A stretch of DNA of 43,893 bases from an uncultured Bacteroidota bacterium. Lineage in GTDB: Bacteria > Bacteroidota > Bacteroidia > Bacteroidales > FEN-979. This document shows, piece after piece, positions 12,414-20,624 of this stretch; position 1 is the first letter of the stretch; each line of letters opens with the position of its first letter. Location: NCBI GenBank assembly GCA_937900965.1, contig CALCGJ010000289.1:1-43893 (forward strand), in the 5' to 3' direction. The translations under genes were made by a program, and so were the position numbers. The notes below the pieces were generated by a model. It worked only from the letters and a program-made list of their open reading frames with translations, ran no database searches and was not told where the DNA came from.

Positions 12414-12486
12414 CACGGGTGGTAGGATTTGAACCCACAGCCTACGGTTTTGGAGACCGCCACTCTACCAATTGAGCTACACCCGT
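12414..12486 (-). tRNA. tRNA-Trp (CCA)
   Basis: Reverse complement ACGGGTGTAGCTCAATTGGTAGAGTGGCGGTCTCCAAAACCGTAGGCTGTGGGTTCAAATCCTACCACCCGTG folds as a cloverleaf; anticodon CCA. Confidence 0.97.
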
Positions 12487-12516
12487 GTGCAATTAATCTT
12501 TAATTCAAAACGTTGA

Positions 12517-13704
12517 TCAGTCAAGGATCTCTGTTACCTGACCTGCACCAACCGTACGTCCACCTTCACGAATTGCGAAACGCAGACCTTTACTCATGGC
12601 GATCTCGGAGATCAGGTTCACTTCAATACCAAGGTTATCACCAGGCATGACCATCTCAACACCTTCGGGAAGCATAATTTCACCCGTTACATCAGTTGTT
12701 CTGAAATAAAACTGAGGGCGGTATCTGTTATGGAATGGCGTATGACGGCCACCTTCTTCTTTCTTCAGGATATAAACCTGTGCCATGATGTGTTTGTGTG
12801 GGGTGATGGATCCGGGCTTAGCAATAACCATACCACGGCGAATCTCATCTTTGTCGATCCCGCGAAGTAGCAAACCAGCGTTGTCACCAGCTTCTCCTCT
12901 GTCGAGAATCTTGCGGAACATCTCCACTCCGGTTACAACTGATTTCAGCTTTTCGGCACCCATCCCGATGATATCTACAGGATCGCCAGTATTGATTACT
13001 CCGGTTTCAATTCTGCCGGTAGCAACGGTTCCGCGACCTGTGATTGAGAATACGTCTTCAACCGGCATCAGGAATGGTTTTTCAACATCACGGACAGGCA
13101 GCGGGATATATTCATCCACAGCAGTCATAAGTTCCATGATCTGGCCAACCCATTCAGCCTCTTTATTCAATCCACCAAGTGCAGATCCGCGTACGATTGG
13201 AGTCTCGTCGCCATCAAAACCATAAAAGGTCAGAAGCTCACGAATTTCCATCTCCACGAGGTCGAGAAGTTCAGGATCGTCAACCATATCACACTTGTTC
13301 ATGAAAACCACCATACGGGGAACACCTACCTGACGTGCCAGGAGGATGTGCTCACGGGTTTGGGGCATCGGACCGTCAGTAGCAGCAACAACCAGAATTG
13401 CACCGTCCATCTGGGCAGCACCGGTAACCATATTTTTGATATAGTCAGCGTGTCCCGGACAGTCAACGTGTGCATAGTGACGATTAGCTGTTGAATACTC
13501 GATGTGTGCGGTGTTGATTGTAATCCCTCTCTCCTTCTCTTCAGGAGCATTGTCGATGGAATCAAAGGACCGGTATTCGGATAAACCTGCATCTGCCAGT
13601 ACCAATGTAATAGCAGCTGTTAACGTAGTTTTACCATGGTCAATGTGCCCGATTGTTCCAACATTAACGTGCGGTTTTGTACGTTCGAATTTTGCTTTTG
13701 CCAT
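12517..13704 (-). CDS. tuf: Elongation factor Tu
   Basis: 395 aa; [34 protein letters not shown]. Confidence 0.99.
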   Translation of the reverse strand: MAKAKFERTKPHVNVGTIGHIDHGKTTLTAAITLVLADAGLSEYRSFDSIDNAPEEKERGITINTAHIEYSTANRHYAHVDCPGHADYIKNMVTGAAQMDGAILVVAATDGPMPQTREHILLARQVGVPRMVVFMNKCDMVDDPELLDLVEMEIRELLTFYGFDGDETPIVRGSALGGLNKEAEWVGQIMELMTAVDEYIPLPVRDVEKPFLMPVEDVFSITGRGTVATGRIETGVINTGDPVDIIGMGAEKLKSVVTGVEMFRKILDRGEAGDNAGLLLRGIDKDEIRRGMVIAKPGSITPHKHIMAQVYILKKEEGGRHTPFHNRYRPQFYFRTTDVTGEIMLPEGVEMVMPGDNLGIEVNLISEIAMSKGLRFAIREGGRTVGAGQVTEILD

Positions 13705-13755
13705 TTTGAATTAAAGTTTAATTACGTGATTTTTTGATTAATTGCAAGATTTTTG

Positions 13756-13827
13756 AGCCTTTGAGCAGAATTGAACTGCTGACCCCTTCCTTACCAAGGA
13801 AGTGCTCTACCCCTGAGCTACAAAGGC
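13756..13827 (-). tRNA. tRNA-Thr (GGT)
   Basis: GCCTTTGTAGCTCAGGGGTAGAGCACTTCCTTGGTAAGGAAGGGGTCAGCAGTTCAATTCTGCTCAAAGGCT; anticodon GGT. Confidence 0.96.
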
Positions 13828-13890
13828 TTTCGTTAATCCCCCGGACAACATCCGGGTTTAGGTGAAAGCCCGGTTAATGGCCCAGGATTG

Positions 13891-13963
13891 AGCGGAAGAC
13901 GGGGCTCGAACCCGCCACCTGAAGCTTGGAAGGCTTCCGCTCTACCAAATGAGCTACTTCCGC
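13891..13963 (-). tRNA. tRNA-Gly (TCC)
   Basis: GCGGAAGTAGCTCATTTGGTAGAGCGGAAGCCTTCCAAGCTTCAGGTGGCGGGTTCGAGCCCCGTCTTCCGCT; anticodon TCC. Confidence 0.96.
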
Positions 13964-13969
13964 AAATCA

Positions 13970-14050
13970 GATGGTGAAGTGATGAGATGGTGATATGGTG
14001 TATTAAAAAGATACTATTTCACCATTTCACTATTTCACTATTTCACCATT
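13970..14050. repeat. Inverted pair of TCACCATT-type octamer arrays between tRNA-Gly and tRNA-Tyr
   Basis: 13970-14000 reverse-complemented matches 14020-14050 at 24/31 positions. Confidence 0.75.
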
Positions 14051-14055
14051 TTCTC

Positions 14056-14140
14056 TGGTGGGGAGAGGAGGATTCGAACCTCCGAAGGCTTAGCCAACAG
14101 ATTTACAGTCTGCCCCATTTGACCGCTCTGGTATCTCCCC
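14056..14140 (-). tRNA. tRNA-Tyr (GTA), long variable arm, encoded CCA
   Basis: GGGGAGATACCAGAGCGGTCAAATGGGGCAGACTGTAAATCTGTTGGCTAAGCCTTCGGAGGTTCGAATCCTCCTCTCCCCACCA; anticodon GTA. Confidence 0.97.
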
Positions 14141-14143
14141 ATG

Positions 14144-14216
14144 AGCCGATGGACGGACTCGAACCGCCGACCAGCTGATTACAAATCAGCTGCTCTACCA
14201 GCTGAGCTACATCGGC
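14144..14216 (-). tRNA. tRNA-Thr (TGT)
   Basis: GCCGATGTAGCTCAGCTGGTAGAGCAGCTGATTTGTAATCAGCTGGTCGGCGGTTCGAGTCCGTCCATCGGCT; anticodon TGT. Confidence 0.97.
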
Positions 14217-14235
14217 GTATGTTGCCTACTCATGT

Positions 14236-14265
14236 TGTACAGCCACGGTTAACCGCGGCTCTACA
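14236..14265. repeat. 30-bp near-palindrome TGTACAGCCACGGTTAACCGCGGCTCTACA in the leader of the tRNA/tuf operon
   Basis: 13 of 15 positions complementary between arms. Confidence 0.75.
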
Positions 14266-14293
14266 GATATTTCAATGAACTAATATCATATAT

Positions 14294-14322
14294 AAAAAAC
14301 AGTCCTTCACGAAAAAGGACTG
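14294..14322 (-). terminator. Intrinsic terminator downstream of hpf
   Basis: Minus strand CAGTCCTT-TTTCGTG-AAGGACTG-TTTTTT: 8-bp stem plus U tract. Confidence 0.8.
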
Positions 14323-14353
14323 CAAAAGTATAAATAATTCGAAAATTATCAAA
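14323..14353 (-). promoter_or_regulatory. Bacteroidota-type promoter for the tRNA/tuf/secE/nusG operon
   Basis: Minus strand TTTG (14353-14350), 19-nt spacer, TACTTTTG (14330-14323), matching the TTTG/TAnnTTTG consensus. Confidence 0.65.
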
Positions 14354-14378
14354 GAGTTTTCTGAAAATTCGTCATTTA

Positions 14379-14678
14379 TTATTTGCCTCTTTGCTTCTCC
14401 TTGTACTTTCTTAACTGCCTGCGCAGGACATCTGTGGCCATGGAGACTGACTCTTCAAATGTTTTAGCCTCCTTTACCACAAACAAGTCATTCCCTTTGA
14501 TCATCAATCTAATCTCAGCAATTTTATTTTCCGGGACGTCATTGTTATCAACTTTTAACTTTACCTCTGCACCGATTACACCTTCGTAAACCGATGGTAA
14601 TTTAGCAAGCTTGTCTTTGACGAAAGATTCTAGTTTTTTATCGGCTTTAAAATGTACAGAGTTAATAATCAAATTCAT
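14379..14678 (-). CDS. hpf: Ribosome hibernation-promoting factor, HPF/YfiA family
   Basis: 99 aa; INSVHFKADKKLESFVKDKLAKLPSVYEGVIGAEVKLKVDN; preceded by AGGAGGTGAT. Confidence 0.93.
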   Translation of the reverse strand: MNLIINSVHFKADKKLESFVKDKLAKLPSVYEGVIGAEVKLKVDNNDVPENKIAEIRLMIKGNDLFVVKEAKTFEESVSMATDVLRRQLRKYKEKQRGK

Positions 14679-14695
14679 ATCACCTCCTTTTTTAG

Positions 14696-15652
14696 TTAAG
14701 CTTTTGGATGAGCTTGTTGATATATACGTTTAAGTTTCTCAATTTCATTGTGGGTATAAACCTGCGTGGCTGCCAGACTGCTGTGTCCGAGCAGCTCTTT
14801 TACTGCATTCAGCTCCGCTCCATTATTTAACAGGTGGGTTGCAAATGTATGCCGGAGCACATGTGGGCTTCTCCTGGTGAGCGTTGAAACCTGAGCAAGG
14901 GCCTGGTTAACAATCCGATAGACCATCTTTGGATAAATTTGGGCTCCCCCGTCCGTCAGAAAGAGCCAGGTTTGGTCGGGAAAAAGTGACCGCTTAAGAT
15001 CCAGATATTGCTTCAACAACTCTCCCACAGTTGATCCAAACGGGATAATTCGCTCTTTATTTCGTTTACCCAACACTTTCAAACTGGCATGATTAAGATC
15101 CACATTATAGTCATAAAGATTAACCAATTCCGACAAACGCATTCCTGTAGAATAGAGTACTTCAATGATCATCCGGTTTCGCATGGCCGGATACCCCTCT
15201 CCAAAATCAAGTTGATCAAACATGAGGTCGATCCGATCCTGTTCAACATAAACGGGAAGACGCTTGCTGGTTTTCAATGAAGTAATACGATTCATCGGAT
15301 TGACCTCAGCGTCACCTGTTTTAATAAGGTAGGCGTAAAAGGATTTCAGCGTGGTCATCTTGCGGTTCACACTCCGTTCACTCAGTCCCTGTCCCAACAG
15401 ATAAACAAGCCACGAGCGGATCATAGTATGATCAACCTCGCCTATATCCAGGAGATCGTAATGGTGCTCTAGAAAATCAAGAAATTGTGAGAGATCACTA
15501 TGGTAGGCTGTAATTGTGTGAGGCGAGTATCGCTTCTCAAACTTGATATATTCAATAAACTTCTCCTTCACCACATCCAAAAAAATAAGAAGAAACTTTG
15601 ATGGTTTCACCCGTTCACCGGATAAATATACAACTATATTCGTCCGGTTCAA
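14696..15652 (-). CDS. xerC: Tyrosine recombinase, XerC/XerD family (true start probably downstream, e.g. GTG near 15571)
   Basis: EKRYSPHTITAYHSDLSQFLDF; catalytic pattern STGMRLSEL ... SPHVLRHTFATHLLNNGAELNAVKELLGHSSLAATQVYTH. Confidence 0.9.
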   Translation of the reverse strand: MNRTNIVVYLSGERVKPSKFLLIFLDVVKEKFIEYIKFEKRYSPHTITAYHSDLSQFLDFLEHHYDLLDIGEVDHTMIRSWLVYLLGQGLSERSVNRKMTTLKSFYAYLIKTGDAEVNPMNRITSLKTSKRLPVYVEQDRIDLMFDQLDFGEGYPAMRNRMIIEVLYSTGMRLSELVNLYDYNVDLNHASLKVLGKRNKERIIPFGSTVGELLKQYLDLKRSLFPDQTWLFLTDGGAQIYPKMVYRIVNQALAQVSTLTRRSPHVLRHTFATHLLNNGAELNAVKELLGHSSLAATQVYTHNEIEKLKRIYQQAHPKA

Positions 15653-15676
15653 AATTTCTTCTTACAAAATCGCTTT

Positions 15677-15868
15677 TTAACCCAGTTCTTCGCGAAGTTT
15701 CTGAATGTATACAGCTTTTTGAATTTCTTCCCTGCGCTTGATAGATGGTTTGGTGAACTTCTGACGTTCCCTCACCTCTCTCACTACGCCTGTTTTTTCA
15801 AATTTCCGTTTCAGCTTCTTCAAGGCCCGGTCGATGTTTTCACCTTCTTTGACAGGTACGACAATCAT
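15677..15868 (-). CDS. rpsU: 30S ribosomal protein S21
   Basis: 63 aa MIVVPVKEGENIDRALKKLKRKFEKTGVVREVRERQKFTKPSIKRRE. Confidence 0.96.
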   Translation of the reverse strand: MIVVPVKEGENIDRALKKLKRKFEKTGVVREVRERQKFTKPSIKRREEIQKAVYIQKLREELG

Positions 15869-15921
15869 GTGTTCTCTCTCTTTATTGTTTGAATTTACAA
15901 ATTATTCCTTAAAAAGGGCTG

Positions 15922-15952
15922 CAAAGATACCACTTCAATTTCAAAATTCAAA
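15922..15952 (-). promoter_or_regulatory. Candidate rpsU-operon promoter with its -33 element inside a heptamer repeat
   Basis: Minus strand TATCTTTG (15929-15922) with TTTG at 15952-15949, spacer 19 nt. Confidence 0.55.
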
Positions 15953-15969
15953 ATTCAAAATTCAAAATT
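15942..15969. repeat. Tandem heptamer (CAAAATT)x4
   Basis: Four exact 7-nt units. Confidence 0.9.
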
Positions 15970-16009
15970 TACATATTCATCCAGATATCCAGCTATTACC
16001 TCACCCCTG

Positions 16010-16051
16010 CCCCTCTCCTCAAGGAGAGGGGAGTAAGCCCCCTTTAGGGGG
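16010..16051. repeat. Double palindrome CCCCTCTCCT-CA-AGGAGAGGGG / CCCCC-TTTA-GGGGG
   Basis: 10-bp perfect stem followed by a 5-bp C/G stem; the second hairpin contains the S9 peptidase stop codon. Confidence 0.8.
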
Positions 16052-18314
16052 TTTGGGGGTTTGTCAGATTGTCCAATATAAACTCCGTCATCCTGCTGTA
16101 GTTATGCCAGGTGGTGTTTTTTCCGGAGTAGATCCCGTGGTTGCTGTTAGGATAAACCCGCAACTCAAACTGTTTGTCTGCAGCAACCAGCGCCGAGATC
16201 ATGTCATACGTATTCTGGGCATGGACATTATCGTCGGCCATGCCATGGATAATCAGGATATTCCCTTTCAGCTTCTCAGCGTGATTGACAGGCGAGTTAT
16301 CCTCATATCCCTTCTCATTCTCCGCGGGAGTACGCATAAACCTTTCCGTATAAATATTATCGTAATACTTCCAGTTTGTTACAGGAGCAACAGCAACACC
16401 CATACTGAAATAATCGGCCCCTTTGGTCAGGCAGGATAAGGTGAGATATCCACCAAAACTCCATCCCCACATACCAATTCGGCTTTTATCAATGTATGGT
16501 AAAGATCCCAGATATTTGGCAGCTTCTATCTGGTCCAGTGTTTCAAATTTTCCCAATTCGAGGTAGGTGCATTTCTTGAACTCCTGGCCGCGGGCACCCG
16601 TCCCCCTGTTATCGACAGAAACCACAATGATGCCGTGTTGAGCTATCAATTGATTCCAGGCGCTGGCTGTTCCCCAACGGTTTGATACAGTCTGGGAACC
16701 CGGACCTCCATAAATCGTGAATAGAACCGGATATTTTTTCTCCGGATCAAAATCGGGTGGCTTTAACATCCATCCGTTAAGTTCCATGTTGTCATCCGTT
16801 TTGAATGTGAAGAAATTGACTTGCGAGAAATCATACTCCTTCATTTTCTCCTTCAGCTTTTCATTGGTCTCAAGAATCCTGACCTCTTTTCCATTCGATT
16901 TGTTAACCGTAATGAATGGTGGAGTATTCGCATCAGACCAGTTATTAATATAATAGGTGTAATCGGAGTTGAACTGAGCACGATTGTATCCCTCCTTCCC
17001 CGTGAGCGTCTTCCTCCCCTTCCCGTCAATACCAACTACATTCACCTCCCGGTTGAGGGGAGAAAACTCTCCCGACTGGAAATAGACAAGACCACGTTCT
17101 TCATCCACACCGTACAACGCAATCACATCCCATGGACCGGAGGTCAGCTGCCTGATTAACATTCCGTTTAAATTATACAAATACAAATGATTGTATCCAT
17201 CCTTTTCACTTGTCAGCAGTACCGATTTCCCATCCTTCAGGAACGTCCAGTCATCCGTGATATCAATATACCATGGATTGTTCTCAGTCAGGATCACGTT
17301 TGACGAACCAGTATTGGCATCCACAAGCAGAAGCTCCAATATATTCTGATGTCGGTTCATCATGTACAGTGCCAGAGTGTTGGGATTGGTTGTCCATTTT
17401 ATCCTGGGGATATAGATGTCTGTTTCCGTCCCGATGTTAACAGGAACCGTCTCTCCGCTCTCCATGTTGTAGATCCTGATGCCTATCAACGAGTTATCCT
17501 CACCTGCCTTGGGGTATTTATACGTATAAATCTCCGGGTAAACATCTCCATAATACTCCAGTTTATATTCTTTGACCCGTTTTTCGTCAAACCGGTAGTA
17601 GGCAACCTTTTTGCTGTCGGGCGACCAGAAGAAAGCCTTTGTGAAACCAAACTCCTCTTCATATACCCAGTCGGTAGCGCCGTTGATAATCTCATTGAAC
17701 AAGCCGTCGGATGTAATCTGCATCTCACTGGTGAAGACTGGGTCGCGGTTAGTATCATCACCCTGCCCACCAATGGTTCCCTGATCCCAGATGCCGGATT
17801 CCAGATCGCGAATGAAGATATTGTTGTCACGGACAAAAGCTACTTTGTTCCCATCAGGAGAAAAGGTGGCAAGCTGCTGCTTTTCGCCATCTGATAATGG
17901 AACCAGGATCTTCGTCGCAATATCATATATATAATAGTGTGATTTGGAAGAGTGCCTGTAGATCGACTCTCTGTCAGAAGAAAACATAATCCTCGATTCA
18001 TCTTTGCTCAACGTGTAACTGGAGATCGGAACGGGAGTCGTATCTCCTTTCGGGATCAGGTCTGGAGAAGTCACAATTGTTCGCACATAATCTCCGGTAC
18101 GGTAGTCATATACATTGAGACTATCATGCTTAACCTGGCTAAAATGAAGACCATCTTTGAGCGGCTGCATTCCATAAACACCTTTCGATGAAAAGGTCCG
18201 CTTTTTGAACACATCTTTGAGTGTTATCTCCTGATCTTCTTTCTGCGAATAACCTGTGATGGAAAAACAGGCGAGCAGGATGAAAACCATTATTTTCTCT
18301 ACCTTTGTTAACAT
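16044..18314 (-). CDS. S9 family peptidase (dipeptidyl peptidase IV-like)
   Basis: 756 aa with signal peptide; GMWGWSFGGYLTLSCL nucleophile elbow, late Asp/His (ADDNVHAQ, NHGIYSG). Confidence 0.95.
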   Translation of the reverse strand: MLTKVEKIMVFILLACFSITGYSQKEDQEITLKDVFKKRTFSSKGVYGMQPLKDGLHFSQVKHDSLNVYDYRTGDYVRTIVTSPDLIPKGDTTPVPISSYTLSKDESRIMFSSDRESIYRHSSKSHYYIYDIATKILVPLSDGEKQQLATFSPDGNKVAFVRDNNIFIRDLESGIWDQGTIGGQGDDTNRDPVFTSEMQITSDGLFNEIINGATDWVYEEEFGFTKAFFWSPDSKKVAYYRFDEKRVKEYKLEYYGDVYPEIYTYKYPKAGEDNSLIGIRIYNMESGETVPVNIGTETDIYIPRIKWTTNPNTLALYMMNRHQNILELLLVDANTGSSNVILTENNPWYIDITDDWTFLKDGKSVLLTSEKDGYNHLYLYNLNGMLIRQLTSGPWDVIALYGVDEERGLVYFQSGEFSPLNREVNVVGIDGKGRKTLTGKEGYNRAQFNSDYTYYINNWSDANTPPFITVNKSNGKEVRILETNEKLKEKMKEYDFSQVNFFTFKTDDNMELNGWMLKPPDFDPEKKYPVLFTIYGGPGSQTVSNRWGTASAWNQLIAQHGIIVVSVDNRGTGARGQEFKKCTYLELGKFETLDQIEAAKYLGSLPYIDKSRIGMWGWSFGGYLTLSCLTKGADYFSMGVAVAPVTNWKYYDNIYTERFMRTPAENEKGYEDNSPVNHAEKLKGNILIIHGMADDNVHAQNTYDMISALVAADKQFELRVYPNSNHGIYSGKNTTWHNYSRMTEFILDNLTNPQTP

Positions 18315-18357
18315 ACCGGGATTCCTTTAATTGTTTAATCAGCAAAAGTAGAAAAAT

Positions 18358-18864
18358 ATGCGAAAAGAGATAGGAACATTCGATGCATTTGAGGTGACGA
18401 TGGATAAGATGCAGGGTCATGGCATCCTGCTCGTTGCCGGAGTACCGCCAAATCCGATGACAATCGGTTGGGGCAGTCTGGGATATATCTGGAACCGTCC
18501 TGTTTTCCAGGTACTGGTCCGGCCTACCCGCTACACCTTTGGACTCATGGAGGATAGCCAGGCCTTCACAGTCAATATTCTCCCGGATGAATACAAGAAA
18601 CAGATCGGGATATGCGGCACCCGATCCGGACAGGATATCAATAAAGTAGAAGCGTGCGGATTCAAAATGACCAAAGGGGAAAGCACTACAGCATTCTATA
18701 TTCAGGAGTCGGCGATCCATTATGAATGCCGTATCATCCATAAACACCGGCTTGAACCAGGGACCCTGGATCTTGCTATAATTGAGAAGTATTACCCGAT
18801 AAGGGATTTTCATATGGTCTACTATGGGGAGATCGTTGGGGTCTTTTCCAATGCACAGGAATGA
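18358..18864 (+). CDS. Flavin reductase-like (FMN-binding split barrel) family protein
   Basis: 168 aa; NPMTIGWGSLGYIWNRPVFQVLVRPTRYTFGLMEDSQAFTVNIL. Confidence 0.85.
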   Translation: MRKEIGTFDAFEVTMDKMQGHGILLVAGVPPNPMTIGWGSLGYIWNRPVFQVLVRPTRYTFGLMEDSQAFTVNILPDEYKKQIGICGTRSGQDINKVEACGFKMTKGESTTAFYIQESAIHYECRIIHKHRLEPGTLDLAIIEKYYPIRDFHMVYYGEIVGVFSNAQE

Positions 18865-18963
18865 ACATGAATTACGAATGACGAATGATTCTTTTTAGTT
18901 TCGCTATTTCACTATTTCACCATTTCGCTATTAACTTTTTTTTTTATTTTTGCAACCGTTTTC

Positions 18964-19038
18964 GGGATGTTAGCTCAGTTGGTTTAGAGCACATGCTTGA
19001 CAGGCATGGGGTCGCTAGTTCGAATCTAGTACATCCCA
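18964..19038 (+). tRNA. tRNA-Val (GAC)
   Basis: GGGATGTTAGCTCAGTTGGTTTAGAGCACATGCTTGACAGGCATGGGGTCGCTAGTTCGAATCTAGTACATCCCA; anticodon GAC. Confidence 0.95.
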
Positions 19039-19051
19039 CGAAGAGAGTCAG

Positions 19052-19084
19052 CCACTTACAAGAATTTCTTGTTTGTGGTTTTTT
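19052..19084 (+). terminator. Intrinsic terminator of tRNA-Val
   Basis: CCAC-TT-ACAAGAA-T-TTCTTGT-TT-GTGG followed by TTTTTT. Confidence 0.8.
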
Positions 19085-19152
19085 CATTATTGAATACTTT
19101 AATTAAATGCCCCTAATTTTTGATCAGCAGCCACCAGGCTGATTTTTATGCT

Positions 19153-20622
19153 TTACTGCTTTACAAATTTACCCATCTGCACTCCCTTCACCCCTACCAG
19201 CTTTACGATATAGACTCCACTGGGCAAGGTGCTGACATCAATACTTGTTTTGGGTTGAGTGATCTGGCGATTTATGAGTTTCTGACCGTGGAGGCTAATG
19301 ATAGATATCTGGCTTTGTAAGGGTGCTTCGATGGTGATATGAGTGGATGCGGGGTTAGGATAAATAGGGTACTCTGTTTGCGGCACAGGGGTTTCTTCAG
19401 TCGAAACCAACGTGGGACAGTCGGTCGCTACTGGAGTCCCCCATGTTTCAGAGCCTTTTTTATAGTAGACAAGCTTAGAAGATTCGATATCTATATTATT
19501 GGAATGAAAGGTTTGTCCTAAGCCATCGGCGTATTCCGTACTATCGATGATAAAAAAATTAAATGCAAACCAGCACGTATCCACCCACACCATATATTTA
19601 TCAAATAATCGTCCTTTGATTCTTTCCATTTTTGATGTGTCAGTATAGCTATAGTATTCAGATGCGTAACTCCATATTAGTGTATCCTTTCTTTTAAATT
19701 CATCTGGCATGACGAAAATCCAGGAAATGGTATCCATTTCTAGGAAATTATATGTTCTGACAACCGTATCATAAATGTATAGCCATCCAGGGCCACTTGG
19801 ATTAAAACGATACTCACAATGCTCAAATATATATGCAACAGAATCACTATTCTCGTAAACTGTTTTATCAAGAACCTTTTCAATGCTTTCGAAACCATAA
19901 TAATAAGGTGAGATTTGTATTCCTTTATAGTGAAATTCATCTCCTATATTAAATTCAAAGATCTCTCTCCAGCCAAAGTCCTGATCGCCCAATTGAAAAT
20001 GAGTCTGTCCTGAAAGAAAATATGATAATGAATCGTTTGGGAAATTGTAGAAATCAAAAATCTTTCCAATCCCAAAATGCTTATATAACCATATATCCTG
20101 ACCGTTTAGATGATGAGAAATATTTTGATGTAAACTGTCTTTTGCTTGAAAGGTAATGATCTTGAGAGAATCTTGCAATCCCATTATAGTGTCAATCTCC
20201 ACACTGGTAACTTGAGCTTGGAGAAAGGCACCATCTGATAATTGGATGCACGTCCAAAATTCATTCAGCGTGGATAACGATTTAAGTATGATCGAATCAT
20301 TAAACTGGTTGAAAAAAACAATCCTATTATTCGTTTGTTTCAAGATTCTGGTGCCAAGAATTGACCCATAGGAGGTGTCAGCACATTCAGTTGACAGTAA
20401 AGATGTGCTAGTGTCACGTAAAGCCAGGAATGAGTAAAACATCGTGTCGTTTATTCCTAAAACCTGTAATGAGTCTAACCGAAATGCTTTAAAAGTGTAA
20501 TTGGAGTCTTTATAAAACGTTACCCCTGGCGAACAGATGTTCTGCCACTCCTGAGCTGTAAGTGCCAACGGGAAGAGGAGGAGTAACAGAAAGATGTTTG
20601 ATATTTTGCTTAGAAAACTCAT
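19153..20622 (-). CDS. Secreted protein of unknown function with T9SS type A sorting domain
   Basis: Signal peptide MSFLSKISNIFLLLLLFPLALTAQ; C-terminal YPNPASTHITIEAPLQ...LPSGVYIVKLVGVKGVQMGKFVKQ. Start moved from GTG 20685 to ATG 20622. Confidence 0.88.
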   Translation of the reverse strand: MSFLSKISNIFLLLLLFPLALTAQEWQNICSPGVTFYKDSNYTFKAFRLDSLQVLGINDTMFYSFLALRDTSTSLLSTECADTSYGSILGTRILKQTNNRIVFFNQFNDSIILKSLSTLNEFWTCIQLSDGAFLQAQVTSVEIDTIMGLQDSLKIITFQAKDSLHQNISHHLNGQDIWLYKHFGIGKIFDFYNFPNDSLSYFLSGQTHFQLGDQDFGWREIFEFNIGDEFHYKGIQISPYYYGFESIEKVLDKTVYENSDSVAYIFEHCEYRFNPSGPGWLYIYDTVVRTYNFLEMDTISWIFVMPDEFKRKDTLIWSYASEYYSYTDTSKMERIKGRLFDKYMVWVDTCWFAFNFFIIDSTEYADGLGQTFHSNNIDIESSKLVYYKKGSETWGTPVATDCPTLVSTEETPVPQTEYPIYPNPASTHITIEAPLQSQISIISLHGQKLINRQITQPKTSIDVSTLPSGVYIVKLVGVKGVQMGKFVKQ

Positions 20623-20624
20623 GT

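Noticed and set aside
14696-15652. Tyrosine recombinase as evidence of a mobile element
   Set aside because: Full XerC/XerD-like sequence between hpf and rpsU in an operon-like run; no att repeats or cargo seen, consistent with housekeeping dimer resolution.
15869-15883. GA-rich tract (AAAGAGAGAGAACAC) before rpsU as a strong SD
   Set aside because: Lacks the GGAGG core, so it does not qualify as a clear anti-SD complement.
18964-19038. tRNA-Val 3' end as an integrative-element att site
   Set aside because: I did not see a direct repeat of the tRNA 3' end elsewhere in the window, and no integrase lies beside it.
19118-19145. Terminator-like ATCAGC...GCTGAT repeat after the T9SS gene
   Set aside because: Plausible but short stem with a large loop; not listed as a firm feature.
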